In this document: positions 1-6,087 of the stretch, piece by piece
Numbering within the stretch: position 1 is the stretch's first letter
Layout of the letters: the number at the start of each line of letters is the position of its first letter
From: Anaerolineales bacterium UBA5797
Lineage (GTDB): Bacteria > Chloroflexota > Anaerolineae > Anaerolineales > Villigracilaceae
Assembly (NCBI GenBank): GCA_002418205.1
Contig: DIDP01000008.1
Span: forward strand, 1-7,067
Length of the DNA stretch: 7,067 bases
Reading direction: 5' to 3'
Position numbers and translations under genes: made by a program
Notes under the pieces: model-generated
The model's input: the letters and a program-made list of their open reading frames with translations, nothing else
The model's database searches: none
What the model was told of the DNA's origin: nothing

Positions 1-5
1 TGATA

Positions 6-34
6 TTGAACAATCCTTAAAGAAAAGATATACT
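6..34 (+). promoter_or_regulatory. Candidate housekeeping-type promoter upstream of the secreted protein gene
   Basis: A -35-like TTGAAC (6-11, four of six matches to TTGACA) lies exactly 17 nt before a -10-like TATACT (29-34, five of six matches to TATAAT). Transcription would start near 41 and give a leader of about 70 nt before the ATG at 112. The spacing is ideal, but AT-rich leaders produce such matches by chance, so this is only a candidate. Confidence 0.4.
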
Positions 35-53
35 AGAGGCGTATAGTCATTAT

Positions 54-78
54 GGAACTTTTCGGCGTTTCAAACGTT
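54..78 (+). promoter_or_regulatory. Candidate ECF-type promoter
   Basis: GGAAC (54-58) is followed by 16 nt and then CGTT (75-78). This layout resembles promoters read by several ECF sigma factors, which use a GGAAC-like -35 and a short CGT/GTT -10. The spacer contains an 11-nt perfect palindrome, CGTTTCAAACG (66-76), centred on C71, that could bind a regulator. A TATAGT (80-85) just downstream could instead be a weak sigma-70 -10; the heptamer GTATAGT occurs at both 41-47 and 79-85. The link to the sigma gene in this window is inference. Confidence 0.3.
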
Positions 79-111
79 GTATAGTATTGGATGGAGTAGA
101 GGAGAATCAAT

Positions 112-2889
112 ATGAAATCACGAATGAAACTGACGTCACTCATGCTGCTGGTTGCCATGGTTTTGTCACTGGTGCCCGCGGCGACTTTGCCAACCGGCGC
201 TTCGGCGGCAGCGTGTTATCACGCGCAATTCGTTGCCGATGTCACCGTTCCGGACGGCACAAAGTTCGAGCAGAATGCGACCTTTAAGAAGACCTGGCGC
301 TTGAAGAACATCGGCACGTGTGCGTGGAACGGTGTCACCATGATCTTTGACAGCGGAACGCAGATGGGTTCCGTATCCTCCGTCGCGGTTTCAAATGGGA
401 TCGCTCCAGGCCAGACCGTTGACGTAAGCGTCGATATGACCGCGCCCAACACGGCGGGTCACTATATCGGTTATTGGAAGTTCAAAAGTGATCAGGGCGC
501 GATCTTCGGCATCGGCGTGAACGCCAATCGCCCCTGGTGGGTCGAGATCAATGTCGTTGGCGGTACCACCACCGGTGTTGTCTATGATTTCACTGCCAAC
601 GCCGACAAAGCCACCTGGTACAGCGGTCTTGAGCCTCTGCCATTCCCTGGCACCGATGGGGACAACCGCGGCTTCGCCTTGAAAAAGGACAAGCCCAAAT
701 TCGAGAGCGGCGTGGAAGCCGCCCAACCGGGTTTGTTGATGGCGCCGCGCAACATCACGAACGGCTTCATCCAGGCAACCTATCCCGCGTTCAAAGTGCA
801 AAGCGGCGATCGCTTCCAGGCGACGGTCGGTTGTGAATTCGGCGCGACGAGTTGCTACGTTGCCTACCGCTTGGATTATGAGACCGGTGGCGTGGCGCGT
901 ACCTATTGGACGTTCCGCGAGCGCTACGAAGGCTGGACATACAACGCCAACATTGACCTCTCGCCTCTGGCTGGCAAGGATGTGAAGTTCACGCTGGTGA
1001 TCAATTCCTACGGCTCGCCGGTGGGTGACCGCGCTTTGTGGGGCAACCCGGTCATCGTCCGCAAGGGAATCGTATTGACACCCACTGCAACGTTCACGGG
1101 TACGCCTCCCACCTCCACCCCGACCAAAACACCGACGGTCCCGCCTTCAAATTGTGACAAGGTCCAGTTCATCGCGGATGTAAATATTCCCGACGGCACC
1201 ACGCTTGCCCCCGGCGCGCAGTTCACGAAGACCTGGCGCTTGAAGAATGTTGGCAGTTGTGCATGGACCACTTCCTATCAACTGGTTTACTTCAGCGGCG
1301 AGAAGATGGGCGCGGCCTCCTCCGCCTACTTCCCCAAGAGCGTCGCGGTCGGACAAACGTATGACTTTTCCATCAATATGACCGCTCCCACCACACCCGG
1401 CTCCTACCGCGGTTACTGGATGTTCAAGAACGCCAATGGCGCGTTGTTCGGTATCGGCGCGCAAGCCAACAAGCCGTGGTGGGTGGACATAAAAGTTGCC
1501 GGTGCAACCGTTACGCCCGGCGGACCGACGGCTACACCTTCCGCCACGCCCACGCCTCTGGCTGGCACAGCGTATGATTTTGCCGCCAATGCCTGCTCGG
1601 CAACCTGGTTCAGCGGCGCCGGGCAGCTCCCATGCCCCGGAACCAACGGCGATGCCAAAGGTTTTGTGTTGAAGGTCAGCAACCCCAAACTGGAATCGGG
1701 GGCCACCGATTCACGGCCCGGTCTGGTTACCTTCCCGCAAAATGTCCAGGATGGATATATCCAGGGCATCTATCCCGCCTTCAAGGTCCAGAGCGGCGAC
1801 CGTTTCCAATCCACGATCAACTGCGAATACGGGGCGACGAGTTGTTATGCCGTGTTCCGGCTCGATTATGAAGAGGCTGGCGCGATCAAGACATTCTGGG
1901 GTCCGTTCCTCGAAAGACATGAAGGTCAGTTCTTCAATGTGGATGTCGATCTCACCCCATTGGCTGGCAAGGATGTGAAGTTCATCCTCACGGTTCTTGC
2001 GGCAGGATCACCGGTCGGTGATCGCGCCCTTTGGGTGGGTCCGCGCATCTATCGCGCCGGTAGCGGTTCCGCCCTGCCTGATTTGACGATCACCCAGTTG
2101 AAGGTCGATTTGCCGAATCCCAGTTGTCTGGCTCCCGGAGATGCTTTTGGCTTGCACGTTTGGGTTGCCAATAATGGACAGGCGGCAGCCGGCAGCTTTA
2201 ACGTTAAATTCAATGATGCCCAGCAAACGATGAACAGTTTGGCAGCTGGAGAGACAAAGTCCGTCTTCTTCGCCAATTACAATAACCCGAACAACAGCCC
2301 GATCACAGTGGCTGTCGATCCGGCAGGCGCGATTACGGAAAGCAATGAGCAAAATAACTCGCGCACTGAAACACTGCAATTGATAACCCCAACGCCGCCC
2401 GTGCCCTGTACGGCCACTCCCACTCAAAGTCCCACCAGTGGCTGGGATAAATTCCAGAGCACCAAATACGGTTTTGAGTTCAAATATCCGAACGGCGCGC
2501 CGATCTCCGAACAGACTGACGACCACGCCCGGATCGCGCTTTCGATTGCCGCCGGCACGAATCTGCTTGAAAAATATGTGGATGTCAGCGTGGTCGAAGG
2601 CACCGATCCTTGCAAGTCGCCGGATATCGGCGGTGAAGCGGCAGCCACGGAAAATGTGACCATCAACGGCATCCAGTTCCTTAAGGAAACGGGAACCGGC
2701 GTCGCGGCTGGCAACATCTATGATTTCGTGGCTTACTCCAGCAAGGCTGGCAATACCTGCACCAGCCTGACCTTTGTATTGCATTCCGCCAACCCCGGGA
2801 ATTACTCCACGCCTCCGCCGGAGTTCGACAAGAATGCCGAGTCGCTCGTCTTCGACCTGATCATCAATACCTTCGACTGGACGGGTTAA
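112..2889 (+). CDS. Secreted multidomain protein: duplicated NBR1-type Ig module, CARDB-like domain, C-terminal domain
   Basis: A 925-residue exported protein. The ATG at 112 has AGGAG at 100-104, 7 nt upstream. Residues 1-32 form a signal peptide (positive start, hydrophobic core at 10-24, cleavage likely after ASA at 30-32). Domains in order: NBR1-type Ig (about 35-149, C35 and C70 in a GTCAW motif, closing W142-W143); unnamed beta-rich domain (157-317); Thr/Pro linker (322-346); second NBR1-type Ig (348-462, C348 and C383, W456-W457); Thr/Pro linker (466-483); second unnamed domain (487-648); CARDB-like domain (656-758, starting PDLTI and containing ITESNEQNN); short Thr/Pro linker (759-777); C-terminal globular domain (778-925) opening with a YGFEFKYP motif seen in PsbP-like or lipoprotein-type domains. 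Such Ig-type and CARDB modules usually mediate adhesion or binding outside the cell. No catalytic motif is visible, so the partner is unknown. A lipoprotein is unlikely because C35 follows AAA rather than a proper lipobox. The gene appears monocistronic, with its own leader and terminator. Confidence 0.9.
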   Translation: MKSRMKLTSLMLLVAMVLSLVPAATLPTGASAAACYHAQFVADVTVPDGTKFEQNATFKKTWRLKNIGTCAWNGVTMIFDSGTQMGSVSSVAVSNGIAPGQTVDVSVDMTAPNTAGHYIGYWKFKSDQGAIFGIGVNANRPWWVEINVVGGTTTGVVYDFTANADKATWYSGLEPLPFPGTDGDNRGFALKKDKPKFESGVEAAQPGLLMAPRNITNGFIQATYPAFKVQSGDRFQATVGCEFGATSCYVAYRLDYETGGVARTYWTFRERYEGWTYNANIDLSPLAGKDVKFTLVINSYGSPVGDRALWGNPVIVRKGIVLTPTATFTGTPPTSTPTKTPTVPPSNCDKVQFIADVNIPDGTTLAPGAQFTKTWRLKNVGSCAWTTSYQLVYFSGEKMGAASSAYFPKSVAVGQTYDFSINMTAPTTPGSYRGYWMFKNANGALFGIGAQANKPWWVDIKVAGATVTPGGPTATPSATPTPLAGTAYDFAANACSATWFSGAGQLPCPGTNGDAKGFVLKVSNPKLESGATDSRPGLVTFPQNVQDGYIQGIYPAFKVQSGDRFQSTINCEYGATSCYAVFRLDYEEAGAIKTFWGPFLERHEGQFFNVDVDLTPLAGKDVKFILTVLAAGSPVGDRALWVGPRIYRAGSGSALPDLTITQLKVDLPNPSCLAPGDAFGLHVWVANNGQAAAGSFNVKFNDAQQTMNSLAAGETKSVFFANYNNPNNSPITVAVDPAGAITESNEQNNSRTETLQLITPTPPVPCTATPTQSPTSGWDKFQSTKYGFEFKYPNGAPISEQTDDHARIALSIAAGTNLLEKYVDVSVVEGTDPCKSPDIGGEAAATENVTINGIQFLKETGTGVAAGNIYDFVAYSSKAGNTCTSLTFVLHSANPGNYSTPPPEFDKNAESLVFDLIINTFDWTG
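214..1062 (+). repeat. First copy of an intragenic tandem duplication (Ig plus unnamed domain)
   Basis: This stretch encodes residues 35-317 and matches 1153-2055 (residues 348-648) domain for domain. Most of the DNA has diverged, but short blocks remain identical: 21 nt at 288-308 against 1227-1247, and 24 nt at 968-991 against 1961-1984. Shared protein motifs include TWRLKN, YPAFKVQSGDRFQ, GATSCY, PLAGKDVKF and GSPVGDRALW. The pattern indicates an old duplication, with the conserved blocks held by selection on the protein or by gene conversion. Confidence 0.85.
1153..2055 (+). repeat. Second copy of the intragenic tandem duplication
   Basis: Encodes residues 348-648, the counterpart of residues 35-317. 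The Thr/Pro linker between its Ig and its unnamed domain is longer than in copy one. Two extra cysteines, C495 and C508, are present only here, where copy one has D and F. Confidence 0.85.
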
Positions 2890-2932
2890 CGCCGATTCAT
2901 TCGGATGTTTTTACACGCTCAGCACAACCATC

Positions 2933-2960
2933 AGCCTGGTCCGCGTGACCAGGCTTTTCT
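2933..2960 (+). terminator. Intrinsic terminator after the secreted protein gene
   Basis: A perfect 9-bp stem, AGCCTGGTC (2933-2941) with GACCAGGCT (2947-2955), closes a 5-nt loop and runs into TTTT-C-T (2955-2960). It begins 43 nt after the stop codon and separates the secreted-protein gene from the two-component genes. Confidence 0.85.
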
Positions 2961-2963
2961 CCA

Positions 2964-3005
2964 ACCCCTCATCTGGCTCCTCCTCGCATCTGGAGGGGCA
3001 GGGGT
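2964..3005 (+). promoter_or_regulatory. Hairpin covering the response-regulator ribosome binding site
   Basis: The Shine-Dalgarno GGAGG (2992-2996) pairs with CCTCC (2979-2983). The helix extends to 2977-2983 against 2992-2998 with one G-T wobble and an 8-nt loop. An outer helix, ACCCCT (2964-2969) with AGGGGT (3000-3005), ends at the base before the start codon. Folded, this would hide the ribosome binding site. No promoter is obvious between the upstream terminator (ending 2960) and this hairpin, so the transcript source is unclear. It could alternatively be a remnant of a short palindromic repeat element. Confidence 0.4.
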
Positions 3006-3737
3006 ATGGGAAAATGTATGACCTTCGATAACCCCACCATCCTGCTTGCTGACGATGATCCCACCATCGCGGACAGCCTCGCCCCGTTCCTGGAGCGCGC
3101 CGGCTTCCATGTGCTGGTGGTGTCGGACGGCGTAAGCGCGCTGGACAAGGCGCAAAAACACCACCCTGAATTGATCATCCTCGATGTGCTCATGCCGCGC
3201 ATGGATGGACGTGAAACCCTGCGCCGCCTGCGGAAAGCCAACATCTGGACGCCGACCATCCTGCTCACGCAGGTGGGGGAGGCATCCGAACGCGCGTTGG
3301 CGCTCGAGGAAGGCGCGGATGATTACCTGAACAAGCCGTTCGATCCGCATGAACTGCTCGCCCGCATCCGTGCTGTATTGCGGCGCGCCCGCCCGGGCGA
3401 GCGCTCCCTTTCCACTGCCTGGTTGTTGACTGCCGATACTCTGAAACTTGACCGGCGCGCCCGCCGCGTCACGTTGGATGGGGAGCAGTTGGAATTGACG
3501 CCCAAGGCATTTGCAGTGCTGGAATATTTAATGACCCATCCCGATGAAGCAGTGACGCGTGAACGTCTGCTGGAGGTTGTATGGGGCTGGGAATACCCTG
3601 CTGGCACGCGCACGGTTGACACGCGCATGGCTGAGATCCGCCGTGTCCTCGACGACGATCCCTCCGAGCCGCGTTTCGTTGAGACGCTTCCCGGCGAAGG
3701 CTATCGTTTTATTGCCCAGGTGCGCGGAGAGGGATAG
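3006..3737 (+). CDS. OmpR/PhoB-family two-component response regulator
   Basis: A 243-residue DNA-binding response regulator, normal length for the family. The receiver domain (about 10-126) has the metal-binding acidic pair D16-D17, phosphoacceptor D60 in ILDVLMPRMDG, the switch threonine T88, Y107, and invariant K110 in NKPF. Usual LTA is LTQ here, a mild variation. A short linker leads to a winged-helix domain (about 145-240) with LTPKAFAVLEYL, the TVDTRMAEIRRVL recognition-helix region, and the terminal GEGYRFI hairpin. The ATG at 3006 is chosen because GGAGG lies 9 nt upstream; ATG 3018 (MTFDNP) would be 21 nt from that site but gives an equally complete receiver. It is co-transcribed with the kinase gene 8 nt downstream, whose product presumably phosphorylates D60. 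Target genes are not deducible, though the neighbours suggest envelope functions. Confidence 0.95.
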   Translation: MGKCMTFDNPTILLADDDPTIADSLAPFLERAGFHVLVVSDGVSALDKAQKHHPELIILDVLMPRMDGRETLRRLRKANIWTPTILLTQVGEASERALALEEGADDYLNKPFDPHELLARIRAVLRRARPGERSLSTAWLLTADTLKLDRRARRVTLDGEQLELTPKAFAVLEYLMTHPDEAVTRERLLEVVWGWEYPAGTRTVDTRMAEIRRVLDDDPSEPRFVETLPGEGYRFIAQVRGEG

Positions 3738-3745
3738 GGAGTTTC

Positions 3746-4714
3746 ATGTTCATTGGCAGGTGGAAAAAGATTCTGATATTCTCGATCCCGTTCCTGGTCG
3801 GCGCCTTCTTCGCCCTCGTTGCAAGGCTGTTCATGCCGATGGTCTTCCCCTTCCTTGCCTCCGTGGATTTCGGCTTCACCGGAGTAGTGTTTGGAATGAG
3901 CATCAGGAATTCCCCGCTGGTTGCGTTCCTGCTGGGGTTTTTCCTTGCATGGGTCGTCATACTCATCCGTTATTGGGACCAGCGCCGCATATCGCAGGCA
4001 CAGACCATGTATGCGGATTATTTACAGGGAGCCGGCGATAACCGCCGCCAATTCATGCGCAGACTCGATCATGAGATCAAGAATCCGCTGACGGGGTTGC
4101 GCGCGGCGCTGGTCAATTTGAAGGAAACCAAAACGAACGAGGAGCGCGAACGCGCGGTGGGAAATGCCAACCGTGCCGTGGAACGTCTCACGCGATTATT
4201 GACCGACCTGCGCAAGTTGTCGGACCTGGAGGAACGCGCCATCGAACGCCTGCCCGTCGATGTGCCGGAATTGCTCGATGATGTGGTGACCGCGGCGCGC
4301 GTCCTGCCGGCTTATGAGGGGCGCGAGATCAACCTCTTGATCCCCAAGGTCCCTTCGCCGTTCCCCAGGATAACAGGCGACCGTGACCTGCTGGTCCTGG
4401 CGGCGTACAACCTGGTCGAAAACGCGCTCAAGTTCACGTCCGCGCATGATTCGGTGGAGGTCCGGGCGTTGGAGGACGGCAGGTCGATCGTCATCGAGGT
4501 GGCTGATTCGGGAACGGGTATTTCATCCGAGGATCTGCCGAAGATCTTCGATGAGTTGTATCGTGGTACGAATGCGCGCGGCACCGAGGGGAGCGGTCTT
4601 GGGCTGGCGTTGGTGAATCGTATCGTCGCGTTGCACGGCGGCGGGGTGGGCGTTCGCTCGAGTCAAGCTGAACCGCGCGGGACGGTATTTACGCTCAGAT
4701 TGCCGAGGCGGTAG
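3746..4714 (+). CDS. Membrane sensor histidine kinase, short-sensor type
   Basis: A 322-residue kinase, short for the class. GGGAG (3737-3741), 4 nt before the ATG, overlaps the TAG of the response regulator gene, indicating translation from one mRNA. Two hydrophobic stretches (about 9-38 and 44-74) cross the membrane with only a few residues between them, so there is no real extracytoplasmic sensor and no HAMP or PAS domain. The dimerisation and phosphotransfer domain (about 96-165) has the H-box DHEIKNPLTGLR with phosphoacceptor H109. The ATP-binding domain (about 205-322) shows the N-box with N222 and N226 in YNLVENALKF, the G1 box DSGTGI (254-259), an F-box IFDELYRG, and the G2 box GSGLGLALV (from 282). 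All catalytic motifs are intact. Kinases of this shape usually sense within the membrane or through a partner membrane protein; the signal here is unknown. Confidence 0.95.
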   Translation: MFIGRWKKILIFSIPFLVGAFFALVARLFMPMVFPFLASVDFGFTGVVFGMSIRNSPLVAFLLGFFLAWVVILIRYWDQRRISQAQTMYADYLQGAGDNRRQFMRRLDHEIKNPLTGLRAALVNLKETKTNEERERAVGNANRAVERLTRLLTDLRKLSDLEERAIERLPVDVPELLDDVVTAARVLPAYEGREINLLIPKVPSPFPRITGDRDLLVLAAYNLVENALKFTSAHDSVEVRALEDGRSIVIEVADSGTGISSEDLPKIFDELYRGTNARGTEGSGLGLALVNRIVALHGGGVGVRSSQAEPRGTVFTLRLPRR

Positions 4715-4748
4715 GAGTTTATAGCGCTGAGCAGGATACGGACACGCT

Positions 4749-4794
4749 TCGCAGTGTTACAAAACTGTAACATCTCTGCGACAGGCTTGTAACA
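4749..4794 (+). promoter_or_regulatory. Repeat cluster before the sigma-factor gene, probable operator
   Basis: TGTTAC (4755-4760) and GTAACA (4767-4772) form a perfect inverted repeat around AAAACT. The arms extend as TCGCAG (4749-4754) with CTGCGA (4776-4781), leaving a 3-nt bulge at 4773-4775, so 12 bp can pair in total. A third half-site, GTAACA (4789-4794), repeats in direct orientation 22 nt after the second, about two helical turns. No T-run follows, so it is not a standard terminator. TGTAAC also matches the -35 of some ECF promoters (Bacillus SigX/SigM type), but I find no matching -10 at the right distance from either direct copy. Confidence 0.55.
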
Positions 4795-4815
4795 GCCGGG
4801 GGATAAGATATATGT

Positions 4816-5445
4816 ATGAAGAAAATTCTGGACAACGAAACCCTGTTGATCGAAACCGCCCAACGCGGCGACATGGAGGCATTCAACATGCTTGCCTTGC
4901 ATTATCAGGACATGTTGTATCGAATTGCCCTGCGGATCGTGAATGATGAATTCACCGCCGAGGATGCCCTTCAGAATGCGTTGTTGCAGGCGTATAGCAA
5001 CATCCGGTCATTTCGCGGCGGCACCTTCAAAAGTTGGCTGGCGCGCGTGACCGTCAACGCCAGTTATGACGAACTGCGCCGGGGCAGACGGCACATCTCT
5101 TTGCCACTGGAACAATTCACGAACGATGGCGAGGAGATCGAATCTCCGGAATGGATGCGGGACCAGTCTGCGGGTCCGGAGGAAAGAGCCGAGTCATCCG
5201 AATTGCAGAGAGTCGTCCAGCAGTGCATCAAATCCCTTGTGCCCGATTATCGTCTCATGGTCATCCTGGTGGATATCGAAGGTTTGTCGTATGAAGAGGC
5301 GGCACGGATCGCGCGTGTCCCTGTGGGGACGGTGAAGAGCAGGCTGGCCCGGGCGCGGATGCAAATACGGAATAAACTGCGCGCCTTCCAGGGATTGCTC
5401 CCTGCGGCGTACCAGTTCGATCTGATGGTTTCCGCAACTGTGTAA
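4816..5445 (+). CDS. ECF-type RNA polymerase sigma factor
   Basis: A 209-residue sigma-70 family protein of the ECF type, with only regions 2 and 4. Region 2 (about 15-92) runs from AQRGDMEAFNMLALHYQD through the core-binding EDALQNALLQAY and the promoter-melting FKSWLARVTVNASYDELRR. A linker rich in acidic residues follows (about 94-130). Region 4 (about 133-188) carries a helix-turn-helix, LSYEEAARIARVPVGTVKSRLARAR, with G171 to R176 in the recognition helix. The ATG at 4816 gives the usual short extension before region 2. Its ribosome binding site is weak: GGGGGA (4798-4803) is 12 nt upstream. The product directs RNA polymerase to a specific regulon. No zinc-finger anti-sigma gene is adjacent; the next gene is a small membrane protein behind a terminator. 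It is 101 nt from the kinase gene, so co-regulation with the two-component pair is possible but unproven. Confidence 0.93.
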   Translation: MKKILDNETLLIETAQRGDMEAFNMLALHYQDMLYRIALRIVNDEFTAEDALQNALLQAYSNIRSFRGGTFKSWLARVTVNASYDELRRGRRHISLPLEQFTNDGEEIESPEWMRDQSAGPEERAESSELQRVVQQCIKSLVPDYRLMVILVDIEGLSYEEAARIARVPVGTVKSRLARARMQIRNKLRAFQGLLPAAYQFDLMVSATV

Positions 5446-5463
5446 TTTCCTCCAGGTATCTCT

Positions 5464-5498
5464 AAACGCGTGGAACCAAAAATCCACGCGTTTTTGGT
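5464..5498 (+). terminator. Intrinsic terminator after the sigma-factor gene, with an overlapping alternative helix
   Basis: AAACGCGTGGA (5464-5474) pairs with TCCACGCGTTT (5483-5493), an 11-bp perfect stem with an 8-nt loop running into a T-run (5491-5495). The loop itself, ACCAAAAA (5475-5482), is perfectly complementary to TTTTTGGT (5491-5498), which includes the T-run. The two helices cannot both form in full. The stem starts 18 nt after the stop codon. Confidence 0.85.
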
Positions 5499-5506
5499 TT
5501 GGTGGC

Positions 5507-5512
5507 TATAAT
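5507..5512 (+). promoter_or_regulatory. Candidate -10 box for the small membrane protein gene
   Basis: A perfect TATAAT sits just past the sigma-gene terminator and 38 nt before the ATG at 5551, predicting a start of transcription near 5519. No good -35 lies 16-18 nt upstream, and the upstream TGG is one base off an extended -10. The position immediately after a terminator supports a separate transcript. Confidence 0.5.
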
Positions 5513-5550
5513 TCGACTGCAATATATTTTATCGGTTCAAGGAGATATCC

Positions 5551-5961
5551 ATGAAACGCTGGCAGGGTTCCTGTATTGGGGCTTTTCTTGTTTTATTGGT
5601 TGGAGGAAGTTCATTATTCTTCCTTGTCCCTGTGGGCGGCGCGATGCTGGTGGGCATCCCGCCGGTTTTCGATAAATTGACGGGCTGGGTGGTCTGCCCC
5701 GGCGCTGAATCCATATCTGTCGAAGAATATAACCGCGGACCCGTAACGACAAGCCCGACCGGAGGCACGGGTCACCAGGAGGAATGGACCTGCACCTTCG
5801 AAGATGGGAGCCAGAAGGTTGTTCCGAATGAGGAGATTGCACTTAAGGGGATCGGCGCGTCGTTCACTGCCGCGGGCATATGTGGGGGATTGGTGGTGTT
5901 GCTTTTGATGGTGATCGCAGCGGGGATCGGGGGAAGGCTGGTCAGGCCGAAGACAGAATAA
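5551..5961 (+). CDS. Small two-helix membrane protein, function unknown
   Basis: A 136-residue protein I do not recognise as a named family. AAGGAG (5539-5544) is 6 nt before the ATG. A hydrophobic helix (about 10-35) follows a basic start, then a polar loop (about 40-100), then a second helix (104-127) and a short basic tail (GGRLVRPKTE). This predicts both ends in the cytoplasm and the loop outside. The loop carries two cysteines, C49 in VVCPGAES and C81 in WTCTFEDGSQ, which probably form a disulfide; a Cys-Pro-Gly start and a Cys-x-x-x-Asp-Gly end recur in unnamed bacterial membrane proteins of similar shape. Its position behind the sigma gene makes a regulatory partner conceivable, but the terminator between them and the lack of an anti-sigma motif argue against it. 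Confidence 0.85.
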   Translation: MKRWQGSCIGAFLVLLVGGSSLFFLVPVGGAMLVGIPPVFDKLTGWVVCPGAESISVEEYNRGPVTTSPTGGTGHQEEWTCTFEDGSQKVVPNEEIALKGIGASFTAAGICGGLVVLLLMVIAAGIGGRLVRPKTE

Positions 5962-6087
5962 GCGCGCAAACGATTGATGAATTCCCCTCGCTCCTGCTCG
6001 ATCAACGGTCAGGGGTGAATCTGTGTTTGGATAGGATTTGACAGTAAAAACTGGTGGAATGGCCGCGTCTGCTTCGTGGAGGTTTAT
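5962..6087 (+). other. Intergenic gap before the hydrolase gene
   Basis: This 126-nt gap holds no gene. A perfect TTGACA (6038-6043) is present, but nothing like a -10 lies 15-18 nt downstream. An imperfect inverted repeat (ATTC-CCC at 5981-5987 against 6013-6020, with a bulge) lacks a T-run, so I do not call a terminator for the preceding gene. The hydrolase may be read through from the small membrane protein gene. Confidence 0.4.

Noticed and set aside
202..216. Possible lipoprotein lipobox at C35
   Set aside because: The residues before C35 are AAA, lacking L/V/I at -3, and C35 matches C348, a conserved Ig-domain cysteine that pairs with the GTCAW/GSCAW cysteine.
1081..1149. Thr/Pro-rich repeats in the linkers as a tandem repeat array or recombination site
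   Set aside because: They are irregular, in frame, and typical of flexible linkers in secreted proteins.
2008..2784. A 258-codon open frame on the - strand inside the secreted protein gene
   Set aside because: It is antisense to well-supported domains, shows no recognisable motifs, and is expected from the codon bias of the + strand gene.
4816..4821. TTGTAA (4787-4792) with TATATG (4809-4814) as the sigma-gene promoter
   Set aside because: Transcription would begin inside the coding region, leaving no leader for the ATG at 4816.
5551..5961. Small membrane protein as a classical anti-sigma factor
   Set aside because: It lacks the HxxxCxxC zinc-finger motif and a cytoplasmic sigma-binding domain, and a terminator and its own -10 box separate it from the sigma gene.
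6038..6043. Perfect TTGACA as a promoter for the hydrolase gene
   Set aside because: No -10-like hexamer occurs 15-18 nt downstream; the region there is GC-rich.
6076..6087. GTG 6076 as the start of the hydrolase
   Set aside because: It overlaps the strong GGAGG ribosome binding site (6078-6082) that serves the ATG at 6088.
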